DNA from: Clostridia bacterium
GTDB lineage: Bacteria; Bacillota; Clostridia; Oscillospirales; CAG-272
Length of the DNA stretch: 38,970 nt
NCBI GenBank assembly: GCA_017453305.1
Contig: JAFTKJ010000092.1
Location: 1 to 38,970 of the forward strand
Direction of reading: 5' to 3'
In this document: positions 38,961-38,970 of the stretch, piece by piece
Layout: every line of letters begins with the position of its first letter
Numbering within the stretch: position 1 is the stretch's first letter
Translations under genes and position numbers: made by a program
The notes under the pieces: generated by a model
Database searches by the model: none
What the model was told of the DNA's origin: nothing
Seen by the model: only the letters and a program-made list of their open reading frames with translations

Positions 38961-38970
38961 TGAAGGAGGG
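38961..38970 (+). promoter_or_regulatory. Ribosome binding site of the next gene, beyond the right edge
   Basis: TGAAGGAGGG at the last ten bases is a strong Shine-Dalgarno sequence two bases after the NifU-like stop codon, so a co-transcribed gene starts just outside the window. Confidence 0.75.

Overview
The window looks like a chromosomal segment from a Gram-positive anaerobe of the class Clostridia, probably a gut species. This is inferred from AGGAGG-type ribosome binding sites, near-consensus sigma-A promoters, an RNase M5-type Toprim protein, PduL, DUF1653, DUF523 and DUF2007 proteins, a PFL/ACT gene pair, and moderate GC. The exact lineage cannot be read from the sequence. No rRNA, tRNA, CRISPR, transposase or phage gene was seen.

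Layout. (1) 1-3156: a perfect promoter reading off the left edge, a yfcE phosphodiesterase gene broken by two in-frame stops, the PFL (UPF0210) and ACT (UPF0237) pair, and a divergent small membrane protein gene ending in a 24-bp bidirectional terminator. (2) 3160-11832: a seven-gene minus-strand operon from one extended -10 promoter. In transcription order it encodes an M24/creatinase-fold protein lacking metal ligands, a sensory-rhodopsin-transducer (ASRT) family protein, a creatininase-family amidohydrolase, a GH20 hexosaminidase, a neutral-ceramidase-like protein, a GH20/GH67-like protein and a GH3 hexosaminidase. None has a signal peptide and there is no transporter. It resembles an intracellular catabolic system for an amino-sugar conjugate. 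(3) 11861-13308: cysE-tmk. (4) 13352-17042: a 1169-residue membrane-anchored surface protein with its own strong promoter. (5) 17244-21826: a glycosyltransferase/CsaB pyruvyltransferase fusion, rarA, a DUF523 gene, and a convergent WecG/TagA glycosyltransferase.

(6) 21913-27245 is the most accessory-looking part. It holds three tandem ECF-type sigma factor genes, each about 550 codons instead of the usual 170-200, each ending in a closely related hairpin terminator. Two share a promoter with a palindrome between -35 and -10 that keeps its symmetry through paired base changes. The proteins carry a long C-terminal region with winged-helix-like segments and, in two of them, a Cys-x2-Cys...Tyr-Cys-Gly motif. 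No anti-sigma gene is present. This is the best candidate here for an undescribed regulatory system: sigma factors with built-in sensor or control domains.

(7) 27361-36778 is housekeeping on the minus strand: U32 protein-uppP-RNase M5-DUF1653, then a 275-bp spacer with two large palindromes, then exonuclease-DUF2007-thiI-phosphoribosyltransferase-aspS, and tepA. (8) 36869-38970 (plus strand): pduL, an SGNH hydrolase and a NifU-like scaffold protein, with the ribosome binding site of a further gene at the right edge.

All 33 intact genes end in TAA (17) or TGA (16); none ends in TAG. All functional calls come from reading motifs by eye; no database search was possible.
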